Part shown: piece after piece, positions 20,805 through 32,355 of the stretch
How the letters are laid out: every line of letters begins with the position of its first letter
Numbering within the stretch: position 1 is the stretch's first letter
Assembly (NCBI GenBank): GCA_015680685.1
Contig: MNCI01029147.1
Coordinates: forward strand, 72,853-136,852
Reading direction: 5' to 3'
Origin: Gnetum montanum
Taxonomy: Eukaryota > Streptophyta > Gnetopsida > Gnetales > Gnetaceae
Length of the DNA stretch: 64,000 bases
Position numbers and translations under genes: made by a program
The notes under the pieces: model-generated
The model's database searches: none
What the model saw: the letters and a program-made list of their open reading frames with translations, nothing else
What the model was told of the DNA's origin: nothing

Positions 20805-20820
20805 TTTAGTTATGGGGGTA
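20805..20820 (+). promoter_or_regulatory. Polypurine tract of N1
   Basis: TTTAGTTATGGGGGTA directly precedes the 3' LTR start TGATGGGATG. Confidence 0.88.
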
Positions 20821-21641
20821 TGATGGGATGTGATATCTTATGGGCCATGATATCACATACGCTATTTCGCATCCCTCGCAATATCGCGTATGTGATATTG
20901 CGGTGTGCTGTCATTATCTATAAATAAGAGGTAACTCTCCCTTGTTTCATCATCCTAGGCTAGACATTAGGGAAACTCTGGTAGATTGATCACTCCAGAG
21001 ATGGAATATTTTCCATGTGCCCATAGTAGGAGTCCCAAAGTGAATGGACCTTTATTCGAGCAGACATTGTACCTAAACACATGTTTGTGTAAGGCAATAA
21101 AGACGAGCTTCGTGGATAAACCTTGTAGTGCATGGACTAGGCTAGTTAGGATTTTCTTTACTGTTATTTATTATATGTTATTTATATGCTTTATTAGTTA
21201 TTAAATCTTTCTCAACCCTTCTCTCCTAGTTAAGTGCCTCAATATGACCACTTCAAGCATGTGCGTTATGCTTGGTGATCCTAGCAACAATTAGCATTTG
21301 GTAGCCAAGGTTGCATCGGTTCAGGGTGTGTACAGTAAGTGGGAACAAATGCTGATGCTAGGCTAATTTAGACTTAGTTCATTAGTTAGAGTTAGTAATT
21401 AGTCTTCTCAACCCTTTACCTTGTTAGCATAGGAGACAAAAACATAAAAAGCATAAAAATCATATACCTCAGACTTACTTAACCATACACCGTGACAACT
21501 ACAAGTTTGGGAAGACAATGAATGATTAACCCTAAGTGTTCCATGGGGCGTGTAGGCACTTAGTCTGCGGAGTTCAACCGGATCGTGCGTGTTATGCTCA
21601 TATTTGTATGGTTGAGTGTAGGGGTACCTCGCCACTCATCA
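20821..21641 (+). repeat. 3' LTR of N1
   Basis: 821 bp, from TGATGGGATGTGATATC to CTCGCCACTCATCA. U3 holds several GATATC/GATATTGC-type palindromic motifs (20830-20905), TATAAATA at 20919-20926, and the polyadenylation region AATAAAGACGAGC near 21096. Confidence 0.92.
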
Positions 21642-22200
21642 CCATGTAAAGAGTTAGACTCCAAATGTGAGTTTGAATTTATTCATAAGAACAAGAAGGA
21701 ATATATCCCTTCCCTATATGACAACATTGAGCTTTTGGAAATCTATGTCAACATGTTATCGTAATTGGTGGACACTGATGATGAGGTGGCAGTAAGTGAG
21801 AAAGCTAGCTTAGAACCAAATTAAGAAGATTAAGATAGGCCTAGGGTTTACTATGAGACTAATGCTTATTTGGAGGAATCCTTGAAATCGTATTTCCTTG
21901 ACTTATTCATAAATAACACATTGTATTACATGCTAGTAATAAGTTAAATACTATCTACAACCCCATTGGATCAACTCCCAACTAGCTTCTTAGTCCACCT
22001 CACTATTCATATCAATGCATTTTTCAACCTAGCCTCATTTTATGTGATCATCACCGGTGGTCTCTTCCATCCCACCTCCTTTTATCATCTCAACAGGCCC
22101 TTCTTCAGGACCTTAAGGCTCACAAACTTATTGCAACTTCTTCATTCCCTTCATTCCACAAGTCCCAATGCCAATCTCATTCTCCATGTTTAATCCTCCT
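21642..22200 (+). pseudogene. Upstream ORF of D, part after N1
   Basis: Continues the frame cut at 14763: CKELDSKCEF, KKEYIPSLYDNIELLEIYVN, DTDDEVAVSEKASLEPN, then YYETNAYLEESLKSYFLDLF. Stops appear near 21763 and 21823. It leads into the gag region through a Pro/Ser/His-rich stretch. Acidic and without membrane segments. No family recognised. Confidence 0.5.
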
Positions 22201-23480
22201 ATAATGGTAACTACATGATCCATGCATTCCATACCATTACCTATTTCACAACTATAACCACAAATTTCACAACCACAAGTGTAGCCCTCAAGAGCTCTAC
22301 AAGCCTTAGATCAAGCCTTCTGACTAATAGAGGACCTTACTATGAAGCTATGAAAACTCAAATCAATACAAACTAAATATTGAAAGTCATGAACTTATAT
22401 TAAGATGACCCCATTATCCCCTCCATCCCTCAAATAACATTACCTATAAGCATTCCCATCCCATAATTTACCAAATACAATGGTGAAGCAAATCCTAATG
22501 CACACTTTATAACCTTCCATTCAAAGTGCCTCTTCCTACAAGCTTGGTTGCATACTATGATACTAATCTTTCCTATGTCTTTATTAGGAAAAGATCTTGA
22601 TTGGCATCAAATCTTACCTAAAGGTTCCATCTCCTCCTTAGATGACTTGATAATCTAATTTGTAAATCACTTCAAAGACAACCTAAAGCATGATACAACT
22701 TTAGATCAACTCATGAAAGTGAGGCAAGGGGCACTTGAACTAGTTTAAAGGTTTATTTAGAGATGGAATGCAACACTTAATGAGACTCTAAAGTCCATCT
22801 TTGAAACCAATCTATTAGCTATTTTAAGGGGGTAGTCAATGAGATTATCAAAGCTTTACTACTTAGAGCCTTGATCATTGAGCTAAGTCATTTCACAAAT
22901 TAAGAACATTAAGGAGGTTACTAAAGCTAGCAACAATCTAGCCTATGTAACCTACAAAAATGAATATACATGGAGGAATAGGGATAAGAATAAGCCAACA
23001 CAAGCAGTTGTGGGCATAGTGGAAAAAGACTTGAAATAGACAAAAATAAAAAAGTCACCACCATGTAACACATCCTCTAATCCTTTTCAACTACCTACTT
23101 CATATGCTTCCAACCAGCCAAGATCAAATTTTGAGTGCAAGGAGAAGACTAGGTATGCAAAGTTTCCTATGAAATCTTCTGAGGTCATAGAACAATTTCT
23201 TAAAGATAATCATATTCAACAATAGCACATGTACAAGGAAGCTCATAAGAGACATTATTATCTTTGTGATATAGCTAGAGACCCAACGGTAGCAACCAAA
23301 GATGATCCAATGCTACCAAAGTACTTCAAGCTTGATAGATTTTACCACTACCATCAACTAGCTAGTCATGATACTAATTTTTTCTTAGCATTGAAAGATG
23401 ATCTCAAAATATGATTAATCATGAAGAGTTTGTGTTGAATGAATCCAACCCTTCAAACATCAAAAATGATTCTTACATCT
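22201..23480 (+). pseudogene. gag: gag of D, Tat/Ogre-like, broken
   Basis: The core at about 22470-22850 reads KYNGEANPNAH, TFHSKCLFLQAW, LLGKDLDWHQILPKGSISSL and FVNHFKDNLKHDTTLDQLMK, followed by VRQGALEL and RWNATLNET. This is the usual order of a plant retrotransposon gag domain: target fold, Trp-rich middle, Lys-rich helix, RW near the end. Near 23320-23410, LDRFYHYHQLASHDTNFFLAL matches the C-x-x-H-x4-G-H-x4-C knuckle of Tat/Ogre gag, but its Cys residues are replaced. Stops at about 22655, 22746 and 22757 break the frame. Confidence 0.72.
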
Positions 23481-24380
23481 TAGTCTTGTTCACAATGATA
23501 TCCAATCTAGTTTTCATAGAGAACTATTTGTTATCAAGGTCCCCTTGGCTAGCACTTGGTCCCATAACATAAAGCCTAAGACATCATTTATTATATGGGC
23601 ACCACCATGCCGAGCCTCCAAGGAGCCTTTTATTTTACATATTTCACCTTTAGTAGCAACAACATCACAACACAAAAAAAATGTTACCAATCCATCTAAG
23701 GCTAGGTAGCCATTTGTTATTAGGGTTCCTACCACCATCCATAAGTAACCTTACAACAACTTGTGAAAAATGCTCATTTATTGAGGCCAATATATCTATA
23801 ATGTCATCACCAAGAAACAATAAATCACCACTACAATGGTGATGAAAACAACCTATTGTCAAACTAATGACTAAGCTCACTAAAGATAACTAACAACAAA
23901 AGACTTGGAAGTAAGTTAAACCACTAAAACCTATGTTAAGAGTAGTCCTACCTATGAACTCAATTTTCCAAACTGCATCAACCATTTAACCAAGAAAGAG
24001 TCACAAACCAAGTATGTGTAAGGGGCCCAAGTAACACATGCAAGGACATGTGTTGAAAAATTATAGAAAGAATGAAGGAAATTAGACTACCAAGGTTGAA
24101 AAATCACACACCAAGGAAAATAATTTTATCACTGTAATGAAACAAGTCAAATGGTTCCTAAAATAAAATAACATGTCATTGAAATATCTTCCCCTACTCA
24201 TAGAAACACACTAGTTAAAATGGTAACCTCTATTCCCATGAGTGGAGATATGTTTGCTAACAAAGAATCCATTTACTTTATCATTGAACAAACTCCTCTT
24301 GGAGAAGATAAGCATCAAACCATGCTCATGTTTCATGATAGTGAAGTGAAGATTGATCCACAAAATGTAAAAGTACTATT
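23481..24380 (+). other. Gag to protease linker of D
   Basis: Degraded coding sequence without recognisable motifs. Short open frames (24220-24417, SIPMSGDMFANKESIYFIIE) lead into the protease. Minus-strand frames at 23514-23880 look like shadows. Confidence 0.4.
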
Positions 24381-24800
24381 TTCTCCTCTCCTCATTACCA
24401 TACTTGTTAGCAAGTAAAATATTCATCATGTTCATGTGGATGAGGGAGCAGCAACCAATGTAATATAGTTTACCATCATTGAGTGATTAGGCATAACTAA
24501 AAGCATTCAAGAAACCTCTACCTTTTCACTTAAGTCATTCAATAGGTCATGGATAGTGGTATGAGGTTCTATATCCTTAGACTTTGTAGCTAGGAAATAG
24601 TTTCCCACTTTCACTAATTTCCTAGTGGTTGAAGAAACATTTGGTTTTAATTTGATCATAGGAAGACCATGGTTAGCAAAGCTTTGAGTAGTTTCATCTT
24701 CTATAAACCAAGAGATTTACTTGCGGTATGAGGATGGAAAAATTATGATTCATGGTGATAACATGCTTCTCTCATATGTGAAAAATGTCAACATTGAATG
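24381..24800 (+). pseudogene. pro: Aspartic protease domain of D
   Basis: HVHVDEGAATNVI has the catalytic Asp, with Glu instead of Ser or Thr in the D-S/T-G motif. FGFNLIIGRPWLAKL is the conserved second part, followed by EIYLRYEDGKIMIHGDNM. Several stops, for example after NVI and before VVSSSINQ. It reads VDEGA where N1 reads LDSGS, supporting D as a separate family. Confidence 0.72.
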
Positions 24801-25823
24801 AGAATTAGAAGTGAAGTTTTAAGATAAAATTGTTGACATTCAAGTTGGAGCCAACAACAATAACAACAACACTAACATTGTCAACTCTACAACATTACAT
24901 GACCAACAAGAATGCTTGCCACTTGTTGTATTAAACAATAATAATGATGAACATAAGATTATGCAAAAGAAGTTCCATAATTTATTAGATATTAGAAAAC
25001 AAATCCATTAGATATATCTTATTCCTTCTTTTTTCAACAATCATTTATTTACTTTCACAACCTTATATCATGTTTCTATGTTTATTTTATTCTTGTTTTT
25101 TCTTTCAAGATTATGCCATGCTTGCTAAAAAACAAATACAATGACTTGATAGGGCCTAAAAATTATAAATATGTGGCCTCTCTTTCTTCTCTTGCATACA
25201 AATGATGACCAATTTTTATTTTTATAGTTGTGCCTAGTTTATAATTTTTATCTTATTACATTACATTGTCAAATTTTACTTTGTAGCCTTATCTTTTACT
25301 ATTGTTTTAACTTATAGCCTTTTTACATAAAAAAATATAAAACATAGAAAAATATAAAACATAAAGACAACTAAAAATATATAGCCAAGAAGTAGCATAG
25401 AACATGAAATCAAGACATTACATCATACGACTAAAAATGACTAGGTATCCCATAACAATAGCCATAGTTACATAGTATAACATACATAGCCTTTGGAGCC
25501 ATAATTAGCAACAAATAGAAGCTACAATACAACCAAGATAACCACATATTAGCAACAGTAACATCTTAGATCAAACTATGGAAGGAGGAGAGGAAATGTT
25601 GCTAGAATAATCATTGAGATCATTAAATGCTTATGAAAAAAAGTAAGTAAAACATGAAAACATTAGAATACATCAATATTAGAACCAAAACTACAACATA
25701 AAATGATATTAAATTTGAAAATGATGACCCTACACAGTAGCCAAGCTTATAAACATAACTTAGATTATACCTAGAACAAAATTGAACCACCATGGATCAA
25801 CTTTGAGTAGGAGTGACATGTTG

Positions 25824-26062
25824 TCAAACACTTGACATGAAAAAGAACAAATTAAACATTTAAATAAATACTTAACATAATAAAAATAAATTTTACATTT
25901 TACCAAACACTTGACATAGGAAAAAAATTAAACTTAACTCTTTAATAACTAATTGACATAACAAAAAAATAGTTAACATTTTGAAAACCAAGTTTGACAT
26001 TTTTCCAAATAGTTGAAATACAAAGCATAGATAAACATTCTCACAAACAGTTGACATAAAAC
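25824..26062 (+). repeat. Degenerate array of ACTTGACATA motifs
   Basis: About six units containing AAACACTTGACATA or variants (TACTTAACATA, CTAATTGACATA, CAGTTGACATA), separated by A-rich spacers of 30-50 bp, often with TTAACATTTT. Confidence 0.6.
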
Positions 26063-27589
26063 AAGATTTTCATAAAAACATATGATCAAGATTGATATTG
26101 ATGATGCTCGATGAGCTTGAAAATCCAAAGAAAAATTTCTTAAGAGTTGAGGAAGCTCAAAATGCTAGGGATGAGGGTAGAAAGAGGTAGAAATATAAGA
26201 TTTTTTAACTCTCGAGGCTCATGTACTACCATTCCTTCCCCATTAAAAAATTTCAAATTTTCTTATACACTATCCCATCAACCTAGGGAGGGTGGAACCA
26301 TGCTCTACCAGGGCTAGTGTCAAACACACTAACAACAATGCCAGAAAAAGGTCACAATACCCAATCCAAACCCTAGGCACTCAAACATTATTAAAATGTA
26401 TAAAAAAAATTCAAAACCTTATTTTCAAGTAAGAAATGTGACCAATGCAGGCTTCCAAGTTTAGAAAAAAATATATAAAAACTTTTTAAAAATTATTTTT
26501 GGTTACAAATGTAGTGGACATTATCAAAACAAGCCAAGATTGACCACAACATCGTCCTTACATGTGCAAGAAAGCCCCAATTTCACCAAAAACTGACTAA
26601 AAGAAAACCCTAGATTGTAGAGAATTAACCTTTTAAAAAAACTTATTAAAAAATAAAAACATGGTTTAGAACCCTTATACACTATATTTACCCTTCCTAG
26701 AGGTCAAGAATGCTAACCATATATGGCCAAAACACCATCAACACTATCAACTTAGCCAAAAAAATTATAAATGTCAAAAAATAACCAAAATAGGCCAGGA
26801 CATTGCAGATTTAGCTAAGAAGAATCCAATTATTTAACATAAAAAAAATTTAAAAATCCAATTTCATTCCTATGATTTCTGAAAAGCCTAAGACATTCAT
26901 TCCACATAATCAAAAAACCAAAAATCCTATCACATCCAAGCAAGCAAAAATCCAAAACATTGTTAATCCAAGTCTAAAAACAAAGGAAAATGTAGATAAA
27001 ATGGGTACCTAGATGTCATAGATGAAGATCCTTCTTCCATATATGGGTTAGGGAGACTTGATACAATCCTCTTAGCCCCCTCTACCTCTTCCATCCTTGC
27101 ATTTCTTCTTGTTGATCCATTCCTTCTCATCATGGCTATTGGATCTTAGATGTTCTACCTCTAACTACTATAAAGAAAAGCTTGAAGTTCTCAACATTAC
27201 TACAACACACTAAGCACAAGAAACAAAAAAAATCCAAATTAGCTTGAATACACTGGGGAGATAGAGTTTTATAACCGCAACCTACTCCACACACTGTGAG
27301 AATGAAATTGGTGCTATAGATTGGAGTTTGGTGTAAGATTTTCTCTTCTAACTCCAACACACTATGCTTGATTTCAAAAATAAGCCAAGGATTATCCAAA
27401 ACATGCTATGGATGTGAAATTAGGAATGAAATTATGTTTGCATGTTGCTTTTTGATGAAAAATTTATTTTTCTTGGTCCCACATGCTATTTAATATGGTC
27501 CACAGATCATAGGAAAAAATATCAAGGGTTTCACATGTTGGGAAAATGAAATAAAAAATGAAATTAATTTCATATGCTACTTTCCCTTG

Positions 27590-27835
27590 TTATAATGGTT
27601 TCTATGGTTCCACATGCTACCCATCTAGCTTCCATACACTGTACTATCTTGTTTGATATAAATAAGTTGCCAACATTGTCCATCTAGCTTCCATATGCTA
27701 TACCAGCTTGTTTGACAACTTGTTTGATATAAACAAGTTGCCAACATTTCCCATCTAACTCCCATATGCTATAATAGCTTGTTTGGAAACTTGTTTAACA
27801 TGAACAAGCTATTAACTTAGTTAATATTATCCACA
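27590..27835 (+). repeat. Imperfect tandem repeat with a hairpin
   Basis: Three units of roughly 70-90 bp share CCATCTAGCTTCCATATGCT and CTTGTTTGATATAAACAAGT. The second contains a perfect stem, AACTTGTTT, 5-base loop, AAACAAGTT, at 27717-27739. Confidence 0.7.
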
Positions 27836-29037
27836 AGTTGCCATGCTAGGTCAAACACACTACCAACCTAGCTCTTAGTGTTCACACATAATCATACTAG
27901 GCATGAAGAGCTAAAAATTCACAAAGGAAACAATCCCATAACCTTGCATACAACTAGGAAAATGTAGAAAACATTGATTCTAGGGATAAATAAAAATTTT
28001 AAAACATTAATTGTAGGCCATAAACGTTGAGAAGACTCTTTATTAAGTTAAAATTAACCACAATGCTTCCTATTCAAATGTAGAAAAAATCCCATTTTTT
28101 TGAAAATTGACTAGAAAAAAAAACCTAATTCATCCTTAATTGGGCATGAAAAATCCTAGGAACATTGTAAGAAAAAAATAAGAAAAATTCATAACATTAT
28201 CACAAGTAGGGAAGAGGCAAAGAACACTACATATTTTGGTATAAAATACCATAAAACCTATATTTTGATCCACTAAAAACCTTAATTTTCCATCAACTGA
28301 TTTAGGAAACACTTGCAAAATCACATTTAAAGCCTAAAACCCTCTATGCTACCTCTCTCAATCCCAAAGATAAAAAATGCTGACATTGGATGGAGAAAAT
28401 CCCAATAACACTATGAATGTGGCCAAAGAAAAAAAAATTAGAAGTGCTAGAAAATAAGTACAAAAAGTCAAAAATCATAGGTTTGCCCAAATATGCTGAT
28501 CCTTGGTGGTTTGGTATTCTAAGCCTACCCCAAACATGTTGTTACAATGAAACAAAAAATAAAATTGAGCCCACACACTAGTATTTGATAAGAAATTATT
28601 TTTTCTAGTCTAAAATAACGTTGATGTCCTTAAAAATGCTAACATGTGGGCCTCACAAAATTTTTTGGGATAGTAAAATTTATAGCTTATTTGACCTCAT
28701 GTTCTATAAAAATTGCCTAAAAATCCTGGAAAGATGAAATTACACTACTATCATAGCATATTTGACCTTAAAACCCATTATTTTATACATTTTTGGTATT
28801 TTTCATTGAATTATTAATTTTTTTGACCATATAATGATTAATATAAATAAATAACATGATTTTGTATTTTTTTTCTTTATTTTGACCTTGTTTGACCAAC
28901 ATATCATGCATATGCCACTTGATGTACCTTTGTTGACATGTAGGATTGAGGTGGAAAGATGTGGGGATGATCCTAATTGCCTTTAAGCCTAAATGGATCA
29001 TGTTGGTAATGTCAGTTAACCAATTGATCATGAATAC

Positions 29038-29300
29038 TTAAACCTTGAACCTAGAATCCTTTTTGACCATATAGTCTTAATACTTTGAAATGACTTGATT
29101 TCTCTTGACCTTGAGACCAAGAACATCATAAAAGATTCCTTGGTTGAAACCTCCATTACAACCCACAATGAAGAGGAGAAAATACTGAAAACTAACTTCC
29201 TCATCCAAACCTTAATCTTCCCAACCATCAGAAAATCCTTAAAAGGCAATATTAAAGCCTTCACATGGTCCTTACTATGTCTAATGTTAACATGTTTGCT
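29038..29300 (+). pseudogene. Possible N-terminal scrap of reverse transcriptase in D
   Basis: ISLDLETKNIIKDSLVETS followed by EEEKIL, FPTIRKSLKGNIKAFTWS resembles the lead-in of plant gypsy reverse transcriptase, where an L-K-x-N-x-x-x-F-x-W-S motif precedes the first domain. After FTWS the frame becomes hydrophobic and uninformative, and no catalytic part is found. Weak call. Confidence 0.4.
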
Positions 29301-30393
29301 TTTAATAATATTAGCCTTTGTTTGTAGACTTGAATTAGAATGTGGCATTAATGAATATTCTAGCCTATAACAAGAGAGCCTACATGACCTCATCTTACTT
29401 TGACATCTTAAAACACTAAAAATTTTGTATAAATCTACAAAGTAAGAATACAACACTCCCAAGCTATGTCAGTTATGTCTCATAGTGGACAATGTTGTCT
29501 TATTGTCTCATGTTATCTCTTGTAATCTCATGCTTCTTTAACTTGTTTTCTTGATCTCTTTGAGTTGTGTTTGAGGATAATCTTGAAGTGATCATAGAGG
29601 TGCTACTTATTGCAGTAGTAAGTTATCATGCGATCTCAACACATAAGACTTAGCTAGCTTTTTTGACTATGCCAAAAGTGCTTACCCCATATCATTTCCA
29701 TTATCCTTTTGAAAGCTAATGTGATACATCAAATTCCAACCTTACCTTATTAATGATGAATAACTATGTTTGGTATTCATGTATCATGACCTTGTCACAT
29801 CTCCTATAGCATGCTTCACCAAATCAAGTTCACTGAGTTTAAACACATTTTATTTAGTGAGGTAACAAAAATTTGTTCTTGGCATCAAAACCCAAAGAAG
29901 GTTTTACTCTCACAAAATAAAAATGGAGAGATGCTAAGAAAGCTAAGAGGTCAAAGTAGCCTAATAAGTAACAAATGGATTAAATAAATATAATGATGAT
30001 GAAAATGACCCAAGTGGCCAAGGTAGCCAATACTAAAGCACTGGTTTACCCAAATCCAAGTACAGGTAGCTAGTTAATTAAGTATGAAGCACAAAGACTT
30101 TGCTAGCAAAATAGTACATTACTATGCCATGACCATGATGTAAAAGCATATTGAATTCTTCATTAGCCTATTTAACCATTTTCCAATAGCCAATATAGGC
30201 ATGACGTCACTCCAAATTTTTTTCATTACATGTTAACCTTACTGCACCATCATGAGTGCTCCTTGGCATCTTTATATAACTGTAAAATCAAATGTGGAGA
30301 GGGAAGCATTGGTGATGAACTTGTGATGATGTTTCACATTCTTTGTTAATGTATTTTGAGTCAATCCTCAAAACATCAACAAAGAGGGACTAA
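29301..30393 (+). other. 3' region of D with polypurine tract
   Basis: No gene recognised. The last bases, AACAAAGAGGGACTAA at 30378-30393, abut the LTR start TGCAACACC and are the likely polypurine tract. RNase H and integrase were looked for here and not found. Confidence 0.5.
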
Positions 30394-31376
30394 TGCAACA
30401 CCTCAAAGAAAATCCTACTATGAATAGGAAACCTTGGTAGTGAAATTTGCATTATAATTTTGATTAGAATCAAGAGCAAAATTAAATGCTTGAATTTTTC
30501 TTTAAAAATTCATCTTATAACCTTGTTTTAAAAAAATTCTTGAGCACTTTAAATATATAAAATGAAATTAATGGTTCACATTGTTAAATAAGCTATGAAT
30601 TTTATTAATCTAGTGTATTTTAGCCTACAGTTATCAAATACACTACCAAATATGTTACAATTAAATTTTCAATAGTCCAAAAACATTAGTGGAGAAAATG
30701 CTACAGTTTTGGGCCATGAAAAGTGTCAAAAATGTTGCAATCCATGTGAAACTAGTCACAAACACTAGTGCCAAAAACATGATAGTTTTGGAACCTTTGG
30801 ATAGATTTTTAATAGAGACTTAGGGAATTTTGGATCATTTTGTCAACTTCTCCAAAGTAGAGACTTTTGGAGCAGATGTGAGAATTTAGAGACATTTTCT
30901 TATTTTAGTGCAAATTATCATGAACATTAAGAGCTTGTTGCATTTGCATACAAAAGTAGATTGAATAGAGCATATACATTTGGGATGACTGTGAGACCCA
31001 CACTACCTACCCACAAGCCAAATTTTTAGTAACATTTTTGCAAAAGCCTATGAAATAATCATAGTTCCACATTTTGTACTTTCTCATCTTATACTTTGCA
31101 GAATTAATACAAATATTTGTATTTATTTTGTCATAATATTTGCATATTTTCTGCTTTTTCTTTTATTTCTTATAGGTCCAGTGTTAAATATATTGTTCAC
31201 TCATTTTCTTATCCAATTTTTTTTACTTCATTTAGTAATAGATTTTTCAAGTCCTTAGGTGATTGATAAGACTGCCTAAGGTGCTTCAAATCCTATTGAA
31301 TCTTATGGATCTTAAGGTTGAAAATCTTATGCATTGAAATATTTGGTTTCCAACACCAAAGTTTTTAGTTGTTATA
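30394..31376 (+). repeat. 3' LTR of D
   Basis: TGCAACACCTCAAAG at the start. It aligns with 12668-13759 but lacks about 100 bp in its middle. It is followed by GTTCC and then element C sequence, which places its right edge at or near 31376. Confidence 0.75.
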
Positions 31377-31506
31377 GTTCCAGAATAGGTATGTCTCCCC
31401 CATGTATCATTCTCTACTATTAGAGAGAATGGACCATAAGAGAGATCCCTATAATAGGGTTTGAACCTCCTTTAGTTCTAGCTCCAAGAAGGGTTCAAAT
31501 TTCAGC
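31377..31506 (-). pseudogene. ORF3 of C, 130-bp piece between D and N2
   Basis: The minus strand matches E 55625-55760: CAGAATAGGTATGTCTCCCC (31381) against the E segment with AGAGAAGATAATTCTCTCCC. It bridges the parts of C cut apart by D and N2. Confidence 0.6.
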
Positions 31507-32210
31507 TGATGGGACACAATATCGCATGGGCCGTGATATCGCATCCCACGTGATATCATGGTGCACTGCCAAGTCTATAAATAAGAGGCAGCTCTCCCTT
31601 GTTTGATAATCTAGGCCTAGACTATAGCAAAACTTTCGCAATTTTAAGTTTGTGTATGGCAATAAAGATGAACTTCTTGGATAAACCTTATAGTGCATGG
31701 AATAGGCTAATTAGGATTTTATTTACTGTTATTTATTATTTGTCATTTAAATGTTTTATTAGTTATTAAATCTCGCTCAACCCTTGTCTCCTAGTTAAGT
31801 GCCTCAGTACGACCACTTCGAGCACGTGCGTTACGCTTGATGATCCCAGTAATGACTAGCGTTTGGTAATCAAGGTTTCATCAGTTTAGGGTGTGAACGG
31901 TAAGTCGGAACAGATGCTGATGCTAGGTTAATTTAGACTTAGTTAGTTAGTTAAATTTAGTTAATTAGTTTCTCCACTCTTCACCTTGTTAGCATAGGAG
32001 ATAAAACATAAAAAGATATAAAAATCATATACCTCAGACTTGCTTAACCATACACCGTGACAACTACAAGTAAGTCTAGGAAGACAACAAATGATTAACC
32101 CTAAGTGTTCAATGAGGCATGTAGGTAGTTAGTCTATTGAGTTCGACTAGATCGCACGTGCTATGCTCGTATTCGTATGGTTAAGTGTAGGGGTACCTCA
32201 CCACTCATCA
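31507..32210 (+). repeat. 5' LTR of N2
   Basis: Begins TGATGGGACAC, TATAAATA at 31576-31583, ends TACCTCACCACTCATCA. It lost about 120 bp near 31640, between TATA and polyadenylation site, compared with the 3' copy. Confidence 0.92.
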
Positions 32211-32211
32211 T

Positions 32212-32230
32212 TGGCGCCATTGTCGGGGAC
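32212..32230 (+). promoter_or_regulatory. Primer-binding site of N2 (tRNA-Asp)
   Basis: TGGCGCCATTGTCGGGGAC: two differences from the plant tRNA-Asp complement. Confidence 0.88.
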
Positions 32231-32355
32231 TAAGTGTTTGTGCGCTAAGTAGAACATAGAAATCACTCACATTGTTGGGAGCTTAAACGAACCTTAGGGT
32301 TAATTAAACAAAAAAAATTATATAACGGTTAAATAGCACTCCGAATTAAATAACA

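Larger units (their letters stand above)
14764..21641 (+). mobile_element. Element N1: complete-ended gypsy element with pol deleted
   Basis: Both LTRs are present (14764-15523 and 20821-21641), bounded by perfect CCATG duplications at 14759-14763 and 21642-21646. Internal order: tRNA-Asp primer site, gag, protease, a junction where about 2.9 kb of reverse transcriptase, RNase H and integrase is missing compared with N2, then a 1.8-kb non-coding 3' region and polypurine tract. It is the closest relative of N2 in the window. LTR differences, roughly one base in eleven over a 200-base stretch counted by eye, indicate an old insertion. Confidence 0.92.
24801..29037 (+). other. AT-rich gap of about 4.2 kb between protease and pol remnant in D
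   Basis: No coding sequence I can support. Frames such as the minus-strand 27136-27399 show no motif. It holds two degenerate repeat arrays (25824-26062 and 27590-27835) and many CCAAAAATCC-like runs. Ogre-type elements have an intron between protease and reverse transcriptase, and an old nested insertion is the other explanation. I could not find paired ends. Confidence 0.45.
12668..31376 (+). mobile_element. Element D: separate gypsy family (Tat/Ogre-like gag), inserted in C and holding N1
   Basis: LTRs at 12668-13759 and 30394-31376 start TGAAACACCTCAAAG and TGCAACACCTCAAAG and stay alignable to their ends. The 5-bp flanks GTTCT and GTTCC fit a target-site duplication with one change, and the flanking C sequence rejoins at those points when compared with E near 55625. 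Removing N1 leaves about 11.8 kb. Order: LTR, leader, upstream ORF, gag, protease, a 4-kb gap, a possible reverse transcriptase scrap, LTR. RNase H and integrase were not seen, so this copy is non-autonomous or badly deleted. Confidence 0.8.

Noticed and set aside
25824-26062. CRISPR-like array
   Set aside because: Units are degenerate, spacers are A-rich and similar to each other, and the setting is a plant retrotransposon.
27136-27399. 87-codon minus-strand frame with clustered Cys (possible small host protein)
   Set aside because: No recognisable motif, AT-rich non-coding surroundings, no partner copy in the window.
29095-29370. Frame ending in a strongly hydrophobic stretch, as if a membrane protein
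   Set aside because: Its first half resembles the lead-in to reverse transcriptase. The hydrophobic half is best explained by a frameshift in AT-rich decayed sequence.
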